From Funiculus sociatus GB2-C1 (lineage in GTDB: Bacteria > Cyanobacteriota > Cyanobacteriia > Cyanobacteriales > FACHB-T130), in assembly GCF_039962115.1 (NCBI RefSeq), contig NZ_JAMPKJ010000021.1:25100-89099 (forward strand): 64,000 bases of DNA, in the 5' to 3' direction. The notes beneath the pieces are model-generated. The model was not told where the DNA came from, searched no databases, and saw nothing but the letters and a program-made list of their open reading frames with translations. The translations under genes were made by a program, and so were the position numbers. Position 1 is the stretch's first letter. Each line of letters begins with the position of its first letter. This document shows positions 18,601 to 27,746 of the stretch, piece after piece.

Positions 18601-18970
18601 CTAACGCCCAATCTGGTCTTAGGGTTTTGGCACCGCGCAGATAGGGATGCTGAATTGGGGGGTGAGAAGCTGGAAGATTGACGTGGATTAAGAACCGGAT
18701 GCAACGTTCCAGTCCGCCTTCTACGTGCATTTGTTGAACATCTAACAGGGGAACATTGTCCCAGTCAGGACGAGAACGGGCGATCGCTGCGGGAAAGACA
18801 GCATCTAAATCACGAGTAACCGAGAACGTAGCACTGATAATCTGATCTGGGTGCAGTTGATTTCCCTTTTCCAATTCATCCAGCAGTTCTGTCACAACTT
18901 CTCGCATCGCCTCAACTGTGTTTTCTGAGGCAGTCGTTGCCCCGCGAATCGCTCTAACTCGCCACTCCAC
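18584..18970 (-). CDS. aroH: Chorismate mutase, AroH type
   Basis: 128 residues. It starts WRVRAIRGATTA and contains ISATFSVTRDLDAVFPA and CIRFLIHVN, matching the monofunctional trimeric AroH fold, with the active-site arginine in RGATT and another in the C-terminal half. It converts chorismate to prephenate for phenylalanine and tyrosine synthesis. The final residues (LVIGNW) come from a GTAATTG tandem repeat, so the C-terminal tail is repeat-derived. The gene follows sppA on the same strand, about 100 bases away. Confidence 0.93.
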   Translation of the reverse strand: MEWRVRAIRGATTASENTVEAMREVVTELLDELEKGNQLHPDQIISATFSVTRDLDAVFPAAIARSRPDWDNVPLLDVQQMHVEGGLERCIRFLIHVNLPASHPPIQHPYLRGAKTLRPDWALVIGNW

Positions 18971-19017
18971 GCAAAAGTCCTCCGAATATTAAAATAGTTT
19001 TAAGTTTTGAGTTGTTC

Positions 19018-19039
19018 CAGACGCGATATATCGCGTCTG
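19018..19039. repeat. 22-base perfect palindrome
   Basis: The sequence is AGACGCGATATATCGCGTCT with one more complementary base pair outside. It sits between sppA and aroH, upstream of aroH on its strand. A related AGACGC...GCGTCT palindrome lies inside the EamA gene at 20773-20792, so this is a dispersed family. Confidence 0.7.
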
Positions 19040-19076
19040 AGTTTTAATTCACTCAACACTCAACACTCAGCACTAA

Positions 19077-19898
19077 CTATGGTCGATATAGCCACAACGG
19101 CTGACCACTGGTAGATAGTTCAAATTCTAACCAGTCTATCCCAGCTGATAGACCAGATACCCCCTGAACTTTACTCGATACCACGCGATTCCAAAAGGGT
19201 TTGCGTTCTTCAATAGTGAAACACTTGGTTTTCTCCGGGTCAAGACCCACCAATTCTGTTGCCCAGCGGCGTGCGTCTTCCTCAGTTCCGAGTCTGTCTA
19301 CGATGCCCAGTTCTAAAGCTTGCGCTCCAGTAAAAATGCGACCATCAGCAAAGCTTTTAACTTTTTCTGTTGCTAATTTTCGCCCCTCAGCAACCGTTTC
19401 GACAAACTGCTGATAACTGTTGTCAATCAAATCTTGGAGAATGTTCTTTTCCGGATCTGTGAGTTCCCGGTCAAAAGCCAAAATATCTTTATAGGGGCCG
19501 GATTTGATCACCTTGAAAGATACGCCGATTTTTTCTAGCAAACGCTCCAGGTTGTTTCCTCGCAGAATTACACCGATACTGCCAGTAATCGTGCCTGGGT
19601 TGGCGACGATATGGTCGGCTCCCATGCCGATGTAGACTCCTCCAGATGCCGAGATATTGCCGAAGCTGGCAACAATCTTGACCTTCTGGCGCAGACGCTT
19701 GAGCGCCTCGTAGATTTCTTGCGAATCCCCAACAGTGCCGCCTGGACTATCTATGCGTAGCAGTAAGGCGGGAAAGCGTCGTTCTTCAATGGTTTTCAGA
19801 GCTTCCAAAACCCGTTTGCGGGTGGCAGCAGCGATCGCGCCTGTAACTTCAATCCGAGCAATTTGTTTTTGAAATTTGGGCTTAAAAGGCCAGATCAT
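19077..19898 (-). CDS. sppA: Signal peptide peptidase SppA, short form
   Basis: 273 residues, the single-domain (36K) form. The serine nucleophile is S85 in NISASGG and the general-base lysine is K137 in SGPYKD, with RIDSPGGT upstream. It digests leftover signal peptides in the membrane. No N-terminal membrane span is visible (MIWPFKPKFQ leads directly into the catalytic fold), so it may be peripheral. The C-terminus keeps GIVDRLGT. Confidence 0.93.
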   Translation of the reverse strand: MIWPFKPKFQKQIARIEVTGAIAAATRKRVLEALKTIEERRFPALLLRIDSPGGTVGDSQEIYEALKRLRQKVKIVASFGNISASGGVYIGMGADHIVANPGTITGSIGVILRGNNLERLLEKIGVSFKVIKSGPYKDILAFDRELTDPEKNILQDLIDNSYQQFVETVAEGRKLATEKVKSFADGRIFTGAQALELGIVDRLGTEEDARRWATELVGLDPEKTKCFTIEERKPFWNRVVSSKVQGVSGLSAGIDWLEFELSTSGQPLWLYRP

Positions 19899-20276
19899 GA
19901 GCAGTCAAGCAATGAATCTTGAATAATTGGATGAGCCGAGTTAGGTAAAAGAGCAAATCCTAGAAACAGTAAGCGTTTCCACATAAATGCCGATCCTTTC
20001 TCTAGTTTGCACGATCCGCATCTGTTTATGTGGGCTACTGGTGCCTGGGCTTGTTTGTCTATTTCCATTTCTCCTTAACATAGCTGGTGTTTTATAGCAA
20101 ATATATATTTTTTTGTAATCCTCACAACAATTCATATAAGTTGCTTAACAGAAATACATATTAAGTACAATAAGGGGATTGGGGGCTGGGGACTAGGGAC
20201 TAGGTAAGACTTTTTCCTCCTCCCCAATCCCCAATCCCCAACCCCCAATCCCCAACCCCCAATTCCCAGCCCTTCT
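19899..20276. other. Intergenic region between divergent sppA and the EamA gene, with tandem repeats
   Basis: About 380 bases with no real gene. From about 20171 to 20275 it consists of heptamer repeats: GGGGATTGGGGGCTGGGG and then many CCCCAAT/CCCCAAC units. The two arms are complementary and could form a long hairpin just before the start of the EamA gene. Reading frames across this segment give only Pro/Gln/Ile-rich or Gly/Leu/Trp-rich repeats. Confidence 0.7.
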
Positions 20277-21425
20277 ATGCAGCTAAAATTCACAGACTCC
20301 AAAATCCCGTTCGCACCGTTGCTACTAATTGCCCCGTTTTTTCTGTGGGGAACAGCTATGGTAGCGATGAAAGGCGTTATCCCAAACACGACACCTTTGT
20401 TTATGGCTGGTGTGCGGTTGGTGCCTGCGGGTGTTTTGGTATTGGCAGCAGGCTTTTTGATGGGGAAACCTCAACCAAAAGGTATTAGTGCATGGCTATG
20501 GATTAGCTTGTTTGCCCTGGTTGATGGCGCTTTGTTTCAGGGATTTTTGGCGCTGGGATTAGTGAGAACTGGTGCGGGATTGGGATCGGTAATGATTGAC
20601 TCTCAACCGCTGGCAGTAGCTTTGCTGTCGTGCTGGTTGTTTGGTGAAACCATTGGTTTGTGGGGTTGGCTGGGATTATTAGTGGGAGTGCTGGGTATTA
20701 GTTTGATTGGGTTGCCCCAAGAGTGGATTTTCAATCTTTCACACCCAAACGCGATCGCCCAATCGATGGTAGAGACGCTAAATTTAGCGTCTTTGGTGGA
20801 TCTATTTGAAAATGGGCAGTGGCTAATGCTGTTGGCGGCGCTGTCTATGGCTGTGGGAACGGTGACAATTAGGAAGGTGTGCCAATATGCCGATCCGGTG
20901 ATGGCAACAGGATGGCACATGATTTTGGGCGGGTTGCCTTTATTTGCGCTGTCTGCTATTGGAGAAACCCAGCATTGGGTGCATTTAGATAGTTTGGGCT
21001 GGCTGGCGTTGAGCTATTCGACAGTATTTGGCAGCGCGATCGCTTACGGTTTATTCTTTTACTTTGCCTCTAGTGGCAGTCTTACTAGCCTCAGTTCTCT
21101 AACTTTTCTGACACCAGTGTTTGCCCTACTCTTTGGCAACCTGCTGTTGTCGGAAGTTCTGACTCCCCTCCAGTGGGCAGGAGTCAGTCTTACTTTGGTG
21201 AGTATATATCTAATTAATCAGCGGGAGACGCTAGCCCAAAAGTGGAGCGATCGCAGCTTCTGGGCTTCCTCTTCGCCATCCACATCTGTTGAGGCTATTG
21301 TCTCCGGTGAGGAAACTACCTCTGAGGAGCAAATTCCCCTGTTAGGTGCCGCAGAACAACGCCCCTATGCGTCGCTGCCGATAAAATTGAAAGAATCTGA
21401 AGCCGAGATGTGGCAAAATCGGTAG
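20277..21425 (+). CDS. EamA/DMT family transporter
   Basis: 382 residues with ten predicted membrane helices in two EamA halves (LLLIAPFFLWGTAMVAMKGV at the start and WHMILGGLPLFALSAI opening the later part). Members export metabolites or drugs; substrate unknown. The loop between the halves is lengthened by VETLNLASLVDL, which is encoded by a perfect palindrome at 20773-20792 of the intergenic repeat type. A polar tail of about 60 residues rich in Ser and Glu extends beyond the last helix. No usual ribosome site is visible, because a repeat abuts the ATG. Confidence 0.87.
   Translation: MQLKFTDSKIPFAPLLLIAPFFLWGTAMVAMKGVIPNTTPLFMAGVRLVPAGVLVLAAGFLMGKPQPKGISAWLWISLFALVDGALFQGFLALGLVRTGAGLGSVMIDSQPLAVALLSCWLFGETIGLWGWLGLLVGVLGISLIGLPQEWIFNLSHPNAIAQSMVETLNLASLVDLFENGQWLMLLAALSMAVGTVTIRKVCQYADPVMATGWHMILGGLPLFALSAIGETQHWVHLDSLGWLALSYSTVFGSAIAYGLFFYFASSGSLTSLSSLTFLTPVFALLFGNLLLSEVLTPLQWAGVSLTLVSIYLINQRETLAQKWSDRSFWASSSPSTSVEAIVSGEETTSEEQIPLLGAAEQRPYASLPIKLKESEAEMWQNR
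20773..20792. repeat. Palindromic repeat inside the EamA gene
   Basis: AGACGCTAAATTTAGCGTCT is a perfect 20-base palindrome, related to the intergenic one at 19018-19039. It is read in frame as part of a loop of the transporter. Confidence 0.75.
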
Positions 21426-21661
21426 GAATGAAGATGATCGCTCCCAAGCACAAGTTAATATGTGAGAGCAAATTAATAGTTTTTGCTATGATCGGCGCAT
21501 CATTTTCAATTCCACCAAACGAGCTTTTTCCCAAATATTGTGGGTAAAAAGGTTACTAACTGTATAGAAATTATAATTTCATGCTGGCACTGGAAGCTAA
21601 AGAAAAAACTCTTAGCAAAGGATCTTGTCGGGTTTTGATCGCTTAGACAGGTTTCCCCAAA

Positions 21662-22903
21662 ATGATACTCTATCGCTCAACGTTGCTTCTAGTCACATCT
21701 GTCACCTGTTTGGGTTTTATCCCCATTTCAGGCAAAAACTTTTCAGGTGTTGAGCAAGCGATCGCCACTTTACCAACCCGTTCGCAATCCCTAGAATTAG
21801 CTCAGCTAAGTTCTCCAAACGCCGCAGACGCGGAACCTGTCCTCACAGTTGGCTCTCAAGGCTTGGAAGTAGCCGAATTACAAAAGGCACTCAAGCGTTT
21901 GGGACACTACGACGGGGCAGTTGATGGCGTGTATGGGCGAACTACAGCGGTTGCCGTTTCCAAATTTCAAGCATCTGCCGGGTTAGCGGCTGACGGCATT
22001 GCTGGCTCAACAACTAGGGAGAATATCAAGACATCTCTAGCTGCACAGCCCAAACCATCCCCTATACAAAAACCGAAAGCGGCAAAACCTCGCCCTAATC
22101 CGCTGTTGTGGGCGCTGGGCTTGATTTTAGCGGCTGCTGGGGTAGGATTGACAGTATACTTCTTTTTGTCATGGTTGAGAAAAGCTACCAGGGACGAGGA
22201 GGAGCCAGAAGCCTCATCTGATGAACTATCCGATGAAATCAATTATCTAGACTTGGAAGATGCCAGTAATAATGGCATGGATACCCACATTCAACCGCTA
22301 GAAAACGACAGCAAAAACGGCTTCCATTCCCCTGTTTTAACCGTTTTAGATAAACGTAATTCAGACGAGGAAATAACTCCCCAGCCGCCTAAAGAAACAA
22401 CACCGCCAATCAGGGAAACTACTCGCCTGGCTAAAATCGACATTGTTGAGGAATTAGTCAAAGATTTACAGGGAAACGATCTGGCAAAGCGACGCAAAGC
22501 AATCTGGGAACTGGCGCAACGGGGAGACTCTAGGGCAGTACAGCCATTAGTGGATCTGTTGATGGATTCAGATTCCCAGCAACGCGGCTTAATATTGGAG
22601 GCTCTATCGCAAATTGGCACGCGCACTCTCAAACCTATGAATCGGGCGTTGGCAATTTCGTTGCAAGATGAAAGCCCGGAAGTGCGGAAAAATGCGATTC
22701 GCGATTTGACGAGAATCTATGACACGATTTCCCAAGTTAGCCAGCTATTACGCCTTGCTGCTGAGGATCAAAATCCCGATGTTCAGGAAACAGCGCGGTG
22801 GGCTATGGGTCAGTTAAATCGGATTCGCACTATCCCTGGTGCTGATAATAAGGCAGCTTTGCCTAATTCCCCTGAAGACAAATCAGACGAGCGATCGCAA
22901 TAA
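21662..22903 (+). CDS. Peptidoglycan-binding, single-span, HEAT-repeat protein
   Basis: 413 residues. In order: a signal-like N-terminus (LLLVTSVTCLGFIPISG), a PG_binding_1 domain at about 60-125 (LTVGSQGLEVAELQKAL, GHYDGAVDGVYG), a Pro/Lys linker, one membrane helix (about 150-170, ALGLILAAAGVGLTVYFFLS), an acidic linker and then HEAT-like repeats (AIWELAQRGDSRAVQPLVDL; ALSQIG; AIRDLTRI; ARWAMGQL). The layout suggests that it ties the cell wall outside to a protein scaffold inside. No partner is known. It is followed 56 bases later by a glycosyltransferase gene. Confidence 0.8.
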   Translation: MILYRSTLLLVTSVTCLGFIPISGKNFSGVEQAIATLPTRSQSLELAQLSSPNAADAEPVLTVGSQGLEVAELQKALKRLGHYDGAVDGVYGRTTAVAVSKFQASAGLAADGIAGSTTRENIKTSLAAQPKPSPIQKPKAAKPRPNPLLWALGLILAAAGVGLTVYFFLSWLRKATRDEEEPEASSDELSDEINYLDLEDASNNGMDTHIQPLENDSKNGFHSPVLTVLDKRNSDEEITPQPPKETTPPIRETTRLAKIDIVEELVKDLQGNDLAKRRKAIWELAQRGDSRAVQPLVDLLMDSDSQQRGLILEALSQIGTRTLKPMNRALAISLQDESPEVRKNAIRDLTRIYDTISQVSQLLRLAAEDQNPDVQETARWAMGQLNRIRTIPGADNKAALPNSPEDKSDERSQ

Positions 22904-22959
22904 AGTTTTGATTGAATTAAAATAACTCAGAACTCAACCCAAAACACATTCAAAGCTCT

Positions 22960-24030
22960 TTGAAACTGTTATTGCTCTCAACCCCAGTTGGCGCTCTTGG
23001 CACAGGGCTAGGGGGAGGTGTCGAACTAACGCTGCTTAACGTTGCCCAAGAGATGATCCGCCGGGGTCATAGTCTAAAAATTGTCGCTCCCCAAGGATCT
23101 GTCTTGGGGGAGATTCCCATTGTCGAGATTTCTGGAGAACTCCAAACAACGGCTCAGAGTCAGGGACGCAGTACGCCGATTGTCATGCCGGAAAATTCGG
23201 TATTAGGCAGTATGTGCGACTATGCGCGGCAAGTGCAGGCTGATTACGATCTGATTTTCAACATTGCCTACGATTGGTTGCCGTTTTACCTGACACCATT
23301 TTTTGAGTGCGCGATCGCTCATTTCATCAGTATGGGTTCCCTCTCCGAGGCAATGGATCAAATCGCCGCAAAGGTTGCCGTCGAGTTTCCCGGTACTATT
23401 GGTGTCTACACTCGCACCCAGGCAGAAACGTTTCCTTTTGCCCAGGAGTGTCGGATTCTAGGTGGTGGACTAGATCTATCCCTGTATGATTTTGCCAAAG
23501 AACCCTCACCCGCCTTAGCTTGGCTGGGTCGAATCGCTCCCGAAAAAGGTTTGGAGGATGCTGTCGCCGCTGCGAATATAACTGGCATCCCCCTAAAAAT
23601 ATTGGGAAAAATGCAGGATGAGGCATACTGGCAGCAGATTTGTCAAGAATATCCAGATGCTCCTGTGGAATATGTGGGATTTTTCCCCACAGCCCAAATG
23701 CAGGAAGAATTAGGCAAATGTCGGGCGCTGTTGATGACACCTCGCTGGGTGGAAGCGTTTGGCAATGTGGTAATTGAGGCGTTGGCTTGTGGGGTGCCAG
23801 TAATTTCCTACAGTCGAGGTGGCCCTACTGAAATTATCCAAGATGGGAAAACGGGCTTTTTGGTGGAACCGGATAGCGTGGAAGGTTTAGTAGAGGCAAT
23901 TGGACGATTGGATCAAATTGACCGCCTAGCTTGTCGCCAACAAGCCGAAGCGAAGTATTCGTTGGAGGCTTTGGGCGATCGCTTCTTAAACTGGTTTCAA
24001 GACATCATAGAGACATCTATGAATTGCTGA
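22960..24030 (+). CDS. Glycosyltransferase family 4 protein
   Basis: 356 residues from a TTG start. The N-terminus LLLLSTPVGALGTGLGGGVE is the acceptor-side glycine-rich loop, and the C-terminal half has the EX7E motif in EAFGNVVIEALACGVPVIS plus LVEPDSVEGL, a GT-B retaining fold. It transfers a sugar from a nucleotide sugar, probably to a lipid or polysaccharide. Substrate unknown. It is likely cotranscribed with the peptidoglycan-binding/HEAT gene. Confidence 0.85.
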   Translation: MKLLLLSTPVGALGTGLGGGVELTLLNVAQEMIRRGHSLKIVAPQGSVLGEIPIVEISGELQTTAQSQGRSTPIVMPENSVLGSMCDYARQVQADYDLIFNIAYDWLPFYLTPFFECAIAHFISMGSLSEAMDQIAAKVAVEFPGTIGVYTRTQAETFPFAQECRILGGGLDLSLYDFAKEPSPALAWLGRIAPEKGLEDAVAAANITGIPLKILGKMQDEAYWQQICQEYPDAPVEYVGFFPTAQMQEELGKCRALLMTPRWVEAFGNVVIEALACGVPVISYSRGGPTEIIQDGKTGFLVEPDSVEGLVEAIGRLDQIDRLACRQQAEAKYSLEALGDRFLNWFQDIIETSMNC

Positions 24031-24126
24031 GATGGTGTACCGCTGATCAGCCGCGATCGCAGAATTCAACTTTCAGATGTAGATACTATTTGGTGAGAGC
24101 GATCGCGTTTTCTGCGTACATCAAAT

Positions 24127-24162
24127 GCGTAGGATGCGTTAAGCGATTTCTCGTAACGCACC
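24127..24162. repeat. Hairpin repeat between convergent genes
   Basis: GGATGCGTTAAGCG ... CGTAACGCACC can fold with a GCGTTA/TAACGC stem. It lies between the stops of the glycosyltransferase gene and the convergent radical SAM gene. It is a common cyanobacterial palindrome and may help end both transcripts. Confidence 0.45.
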
Positions 24163-24190
24163 CCAAAAAATTAAAATGAACGATTTTGCA

Positions 24191-25786
24191 TTACGCACTC
24201 ACAGGAGTTTTTACCTCTTGTGGGAGTTTTTGCACTTTTGCCTCCTCTGCCATAAAATCAGCCAACTGAGCTTCAATCTGCTCTTTGACAATCTGGCGAT
24301 ACTCCACAAAATGCTCGATTTGAGCGCACACAGCTAAATAGCTGCTGATTCCGCCCTTATTGTGCCGATACATACTAAGCAGGTTGCGCCAGAACTTTAA
24401 GCGAGTTTTTCGGACAACACCTTGTCGCCAACAAATTGTTAGAAACGCCCGAATTACTACCCAATCTAGTTTCTTTTTGGGACGTTTTCCCTTATTAGGA
24501 TAAGTTGCTTCTCCTAAAATGCGGAAGTGACGGTAAGTACGGTCTAGAAAACGCTCTGGATCGTAAAGTGTCCAAAAGGCGTTGATATATTCGCGGGCAA
24601 TTTCTTCTAGGGGACGAGTAGGGACATAGTTCATCAATGTTGTTTGATTGATGTTTGCTGATTCTCCTCGCAGTCGTCCTTCTTTCTTTAGCCGATGCCA
24701 GAGGGCGGTATCGGGTAAAGCTTGCAGCATACTAAATATAGCTGTGGGAATTGAGGTTTTCTCGACAAATTGGACAATGCGATCGCCTGCTCCCGGTTTC
24801 TCCCCATCAAAGCCAATAATAAACCCTGCCATCACCCGCAGCCCCGAACGCGCGATCGCCTCAACAGAATCGCTCAAAGAATCTCGTGTATTTTGAAACT
24901 TCTGCGTTAGCGCTAAACTGTCCTCGTCTGGTGTTTCTATCCCTAAAAACACCGCCCCGAAATTACACTGAACCATCATATCCATTAGTTCTTGATCTTT
25001 TGCCAAATCAACTGATGCTTCTGTGGCAAAAGAGAAAGGATACTGATGTTCAACCATCCAAGGTTGCAACTCTTTTAGGAACAACTTGACATTCCGCTTA
25101 TTCCCAATAAAGTTGTCATCCACCATAAAAATGCTGCGTCGCCAACCCAACTCATAAAGGCGTTCTAATTCAGCTATTAATTGGGCTGGGGCTTTTGTCC
25201 GGGGTTTGCGTCCGTAGAGAACAATAATGTCGCAGAATTCGCACTGAAAAGGACACCCGCGAGAAAACTGGACTGACATCTCAGAATAAGCGTCAAACTC
25301 CAGTAAATCGAAGCGGGGAATAGGCGTAATGGTGACATCCGGTCTTTCTCCCCCAGACCGTAAAATACCACCAGTGTCGCCCCGTTGAACTGCCTCCACA
25401 AACATTGGCAGAGTGATTTCCCCTTCATCCAAAATTAGGAAATCTGCACCAGCCGCTTCTGCTTCTTTGGGTAAAGCTGTTGGATAAGGGCCGCCTACTG
25501 CAACAGCTTTACCGCGTCTTTTTGCTTCTTGAATTTGGTCAATAAAATCTTCCTGCTGGACAATCATTGCTGAGAGAATCACCAAATCTGCCCATTCCCA
25601 CTCAGCTTCAGTTACCTGGCGGATATTTCTATCTACTAGCTTAAACTCCCACTCTTGGGGGAGAATTGCTGCTACAGTTACTAAACCTAAAGGCGGTAGC
25701 ATAGCTTTGCGATTTAGCAAAGCTAAGGTTTTTTCAAAAGACCAAAAACTTTTGGGAAATAGCGGATATAAAAGTAAAACTCGCAT
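24191..25786 (-). CDS. B12-binding radical SAM protein (DUF4070 type), copy 1
   Basis: 531 residues. An N-terminal B12-binding-like domain (VLLLYPLFPKSFWSF, PPLGLVTVAAILP, VAVGGPYPTAL) leads to a radical SAM core with the CPFQCEFC iron-sulfur motif (CX3CX2C) at about residue 180 and FMVDDNFIGN. A C-terminal DUF4070-like region follows. The hopanoid C2 methylase HpnP has this architecture, but many cyanobacterial relatives have unknown substrates, so I assign no reaction. A close paralogue lies next to it upstream on the same strand. Confidence 0.85.
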   Translation of the reverse strand: MRVLLLYPLFPKSFWSFEKTLALLNRKAMLPPLGLVTVAAILPQEWEFKLVDRNIRQVTEAEWEWADLVILSAMIVQQEDFIDQIQEAKRRGKAVAVGGPYPTALPKEAEAAGADFLILDEGEITLPMFVEAVQRGDTGGILRSGGERPDVTITPIPRFDLLEFDAYSEMSVQFSRGCPFQCEFCDIIVLYGRKPRTKAPAQLIAELERLYELGWRRSIFMVDDNFIGNKRNVKLFLKELQPWMVEHQYPFSFATEASVDLAKDQELMDMMVQCNFGAVFLGIETPDEDSLALTQKFQNTRDSLSDSVEAIARSGLRVMAGFIIGFDGEKPGAGDRIVQFVEKTSIPTAIFSMLQALPDTALWHRLKKEGRLRGESANINQTTLMNYVPTRPLEEIAREYINAFWTLYDPERFLDRTYRHFRILGEATYPNKGKRPKKKLDWVVIRAFLTICWRQGVVRKTRLKFWRNLLSMYRHNKGGISSYLAVCAQIEHFVEYRQIVKEQIEAQLADFMAEEAKVQKLPQEVKTPVSA

Positions 25787-25849
25787 GAAATCTCAATCCT
25801 CACTTTCTTTAAAGTCATTATTCATTAGTCATTAGTTCTTAGTTTTTGG

Positions 25850-25875
25850 TAGGGACACGGCGGCCCGTGTCCCTA
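25850..25875. repeat. Hairpin repeat between the two radical SAM genes
   Basis: TAGGGACACG and CGTGTCCCTA form a perfect ten-base stem around GCGGCC. Flanking CATTAGTCATTAGT-type tandem repeats fill the rest of the gap. The last residues of copy 2 (LVSSH) are read from those repeats. Confidence 0.65.
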
Positions 25876-25878
25876 TAA

Positions 25879-27483
25879 CTAATGGCTACTAACTAATGAC
25901 TCTTCTTGCTTACTTTTCACCTCAGAAACTTCAGTTTTCTGTTTTGGCTGGGGTGCTAGATATTCAACTAATTGAGCCTCAATTTCGTCGCGAACAATTT
26001 GCCGATACTCCATGAAATGCTCATTGTGGGCGCAGAGGGTGAGGTAATGTTCCCATACTGCCGGGTTGTTCTTAATGATGCTAAACAAATGATGCCAGAA
26101 TTTCCAGCGAGTCTCGCGTTTGAAGCCCTGACGCCAGATTACAATCGAAAGTGCCTTCAAATCTATCAGGCTGGGCATTTTGAAGGGGGCTTTTACTTTT
26201 GGTGCGCCTAACATTAGGAAACAGCGATAGATGCGATCCAGATAGCGAGTGGGTTCATACAAATCACTAAATGCCTCGACATATTCTCTGGCGATGTCTT
26301 CTACAGGGCGCGTCGGGATAAAATTCATCAAAGTGGTCTGGTTGAGGTTGCCTTCTTTGCCCACCAGTCGCCCTTCTTTCTCTAGTCGGTGCCACAACGC
26401 TGTATTGGGGAGAGCTTGCAACATTCCAAAAGTTGTGGTAGGGATAGCAGTCAATTCGGCAAATCGAACAATGCGATCGCCTGCGCCTTTTTTCTCGCCA
26501 TCAAAGCCAATAATAAACCCAGCCATCGGTCGCAATCCGGCGCGTGTAATCATTTCCACAGCTTCAGCTAGGGAACTGCGCGTATTTTGGAATTTCTTCG
26601 TCATCGACAGACTTTCCTCATCCGGCGTTTCAATTCCCAGAAACACAGCATCAAAATAACACTCAACCATCAGCTCTATCAATTCGGGATCTTGCGCCAA
26701 ATCGATAGAAGCTTCCGTATTAAATTTGAAAGGATATTTGTGTTCAGCTTGCCAGACTTTCAACTCCTTGAGAAATAACTTGACATTGCGCTTATTCCCA
26801 ATGAAGTTGTCATCCACCATAAACACACCGCGCCGCCATCCCAGTTGGTAGAGGTACTCCAACTCCGCCAAAAGTTGCGCTGGGGTTTTAGTGCGGGGTT
26901 TGCGACCGTATAGCACAATGATGTCGCAAAATTCGCACTGGAAGGGACAACCTCGCGAAAACTGCACCGACATCGAATCGTAAGCATCAAATTCTAGCAA
27001 ATCAAAGCGGGGAACTGGAGTTGTCGTGACATCTGGTTTTTCCCCATTGATGGCGCGGAAAATGCCCGATTTTTCGCCGCGCTCAATTGCTTCGACAAAC
27101 ATCGGCAGCGTAATTTCCCCTTCATCTAAAATCAGGAAATCTATACCCGCCTCTTGGACTTCTTCTGGTACAGAAGTTGGATAAGGGCCACCACAGGCAA
27201 CCAGTTTACCGCGCCGCTTCGCTTCCCGGATTTGGTCAAGTAAATCTGGCTTTTGGACAATCATGGCGGAGAGAATTACCACATCTGCCCATTCCCACTC
27301 TGCGTCTGTCACAGGGCGAATATTTCGGTCTACCAGTTTAAATTCCCACTCTTGAGGTAAGATTGCCGCCACGGTCACTAAACCCAACGGCGGTAGCAAA
27401 ACCTTACGGTTGACTAATTCCAGAATTTTCTCGTAAGACCAAAATGTTTTAGGAAAAAGAGGATAAACTAATAAAACTCTCAT
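25879..27483 (-). CDS. B12-binding radical SAM protein (DUF4070 type), copy 2
   Basis: 534 residues, clearly a paralogue of the product at 24191-25786: both start MRVLL, both carry CPFQCEFCDIIVLYGRKPRT and FMVDDNFIGNKRNVKLFLKEL, and they stay collinear to the end. The B12-binding loop (PPLGLVTVAAILPQEWEFK) is almost identical between them. An internal tandem duplication is the simplest origin. The divergence is spread evenly, so it is not very recent. Substrate unknown; HpnP-like methylation of a lipid is one possibility. Confidence 0.85.
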   Translation of the reverse strand: MRVLLVYPLFPKTFWSYEKILELVNRKVLLPPLGLVTVAAILPQEWEFKLVDRNIRPVTDAEWEWADVVILSAMIVQKPDLLDQIREAKRRGKLVACGGPYPTSVPEEVQEAGIDFLILDEGEITLPMFVEAIERGEKSGIFRAINGEKPDVTTTPVPRFDLLEFDAYDSMSVQFSRGCPFQCEFCDIIVLYGRKPRTKTPAQLLAELEYLYQLGWRRGVFMVDDNFIGNKRNVKLFLKELKVWQAEHKYPFKFNTEASIDLAQDPELIELMVECYFDAVFLGIETPDEESLSMTKKFQNTRSSLAEAVEMITRAGLRPMAGFIIGFDGEKKGAGDRIVRFAELTAIPTTTFGMLQALPNTALWHRLEKEGRLVGKEGNLNQTTLMNFIPTRPVEDIAREYVEAFSDLYEPTRYLDRIYRCFLMLGAPKVKAPFKMPSLIDLKALSIVIWRQGFKRETRWKFWHHLFSIIKNNPAVWEHYLTLCAHNEHFMEYRQIVRDEIEAQLVEYLAPQPKQKTEVSEVKSKQEESLVSSH

Positions 27484-27746
27484 TGAATCTAAACCCTCAC
27501 ACTCTTGTATTTTTTTAGCTATTAGCTAATTCATAGCATAAGAGTTTAGCTGAATCCGGCTAATCTGGTTAATATAATTGTTTTTTTAACGCTCCTGGCA
27601 GCAAAGGTACGCCGGAAGGAACACAAAGGGTAGGTTATAGGTTTTTAATCTAATCCTTGTTTTTGTTCGCTAGTTACTAGCCGCCTTTGCGTAAGGGTTG
27701 CGGGGCGACAGCACTACCTTTGCCTTAAAAAACCCTTCTTGAGTGT

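Noticed and set aside
20132..20389. 85-codon minus-strand frame across GGGGATTGGG repeats
   Set aside because: Its middle is pure repeat (GIGGWGLGVGDWGLG) and its start lies inside the EamA gene.
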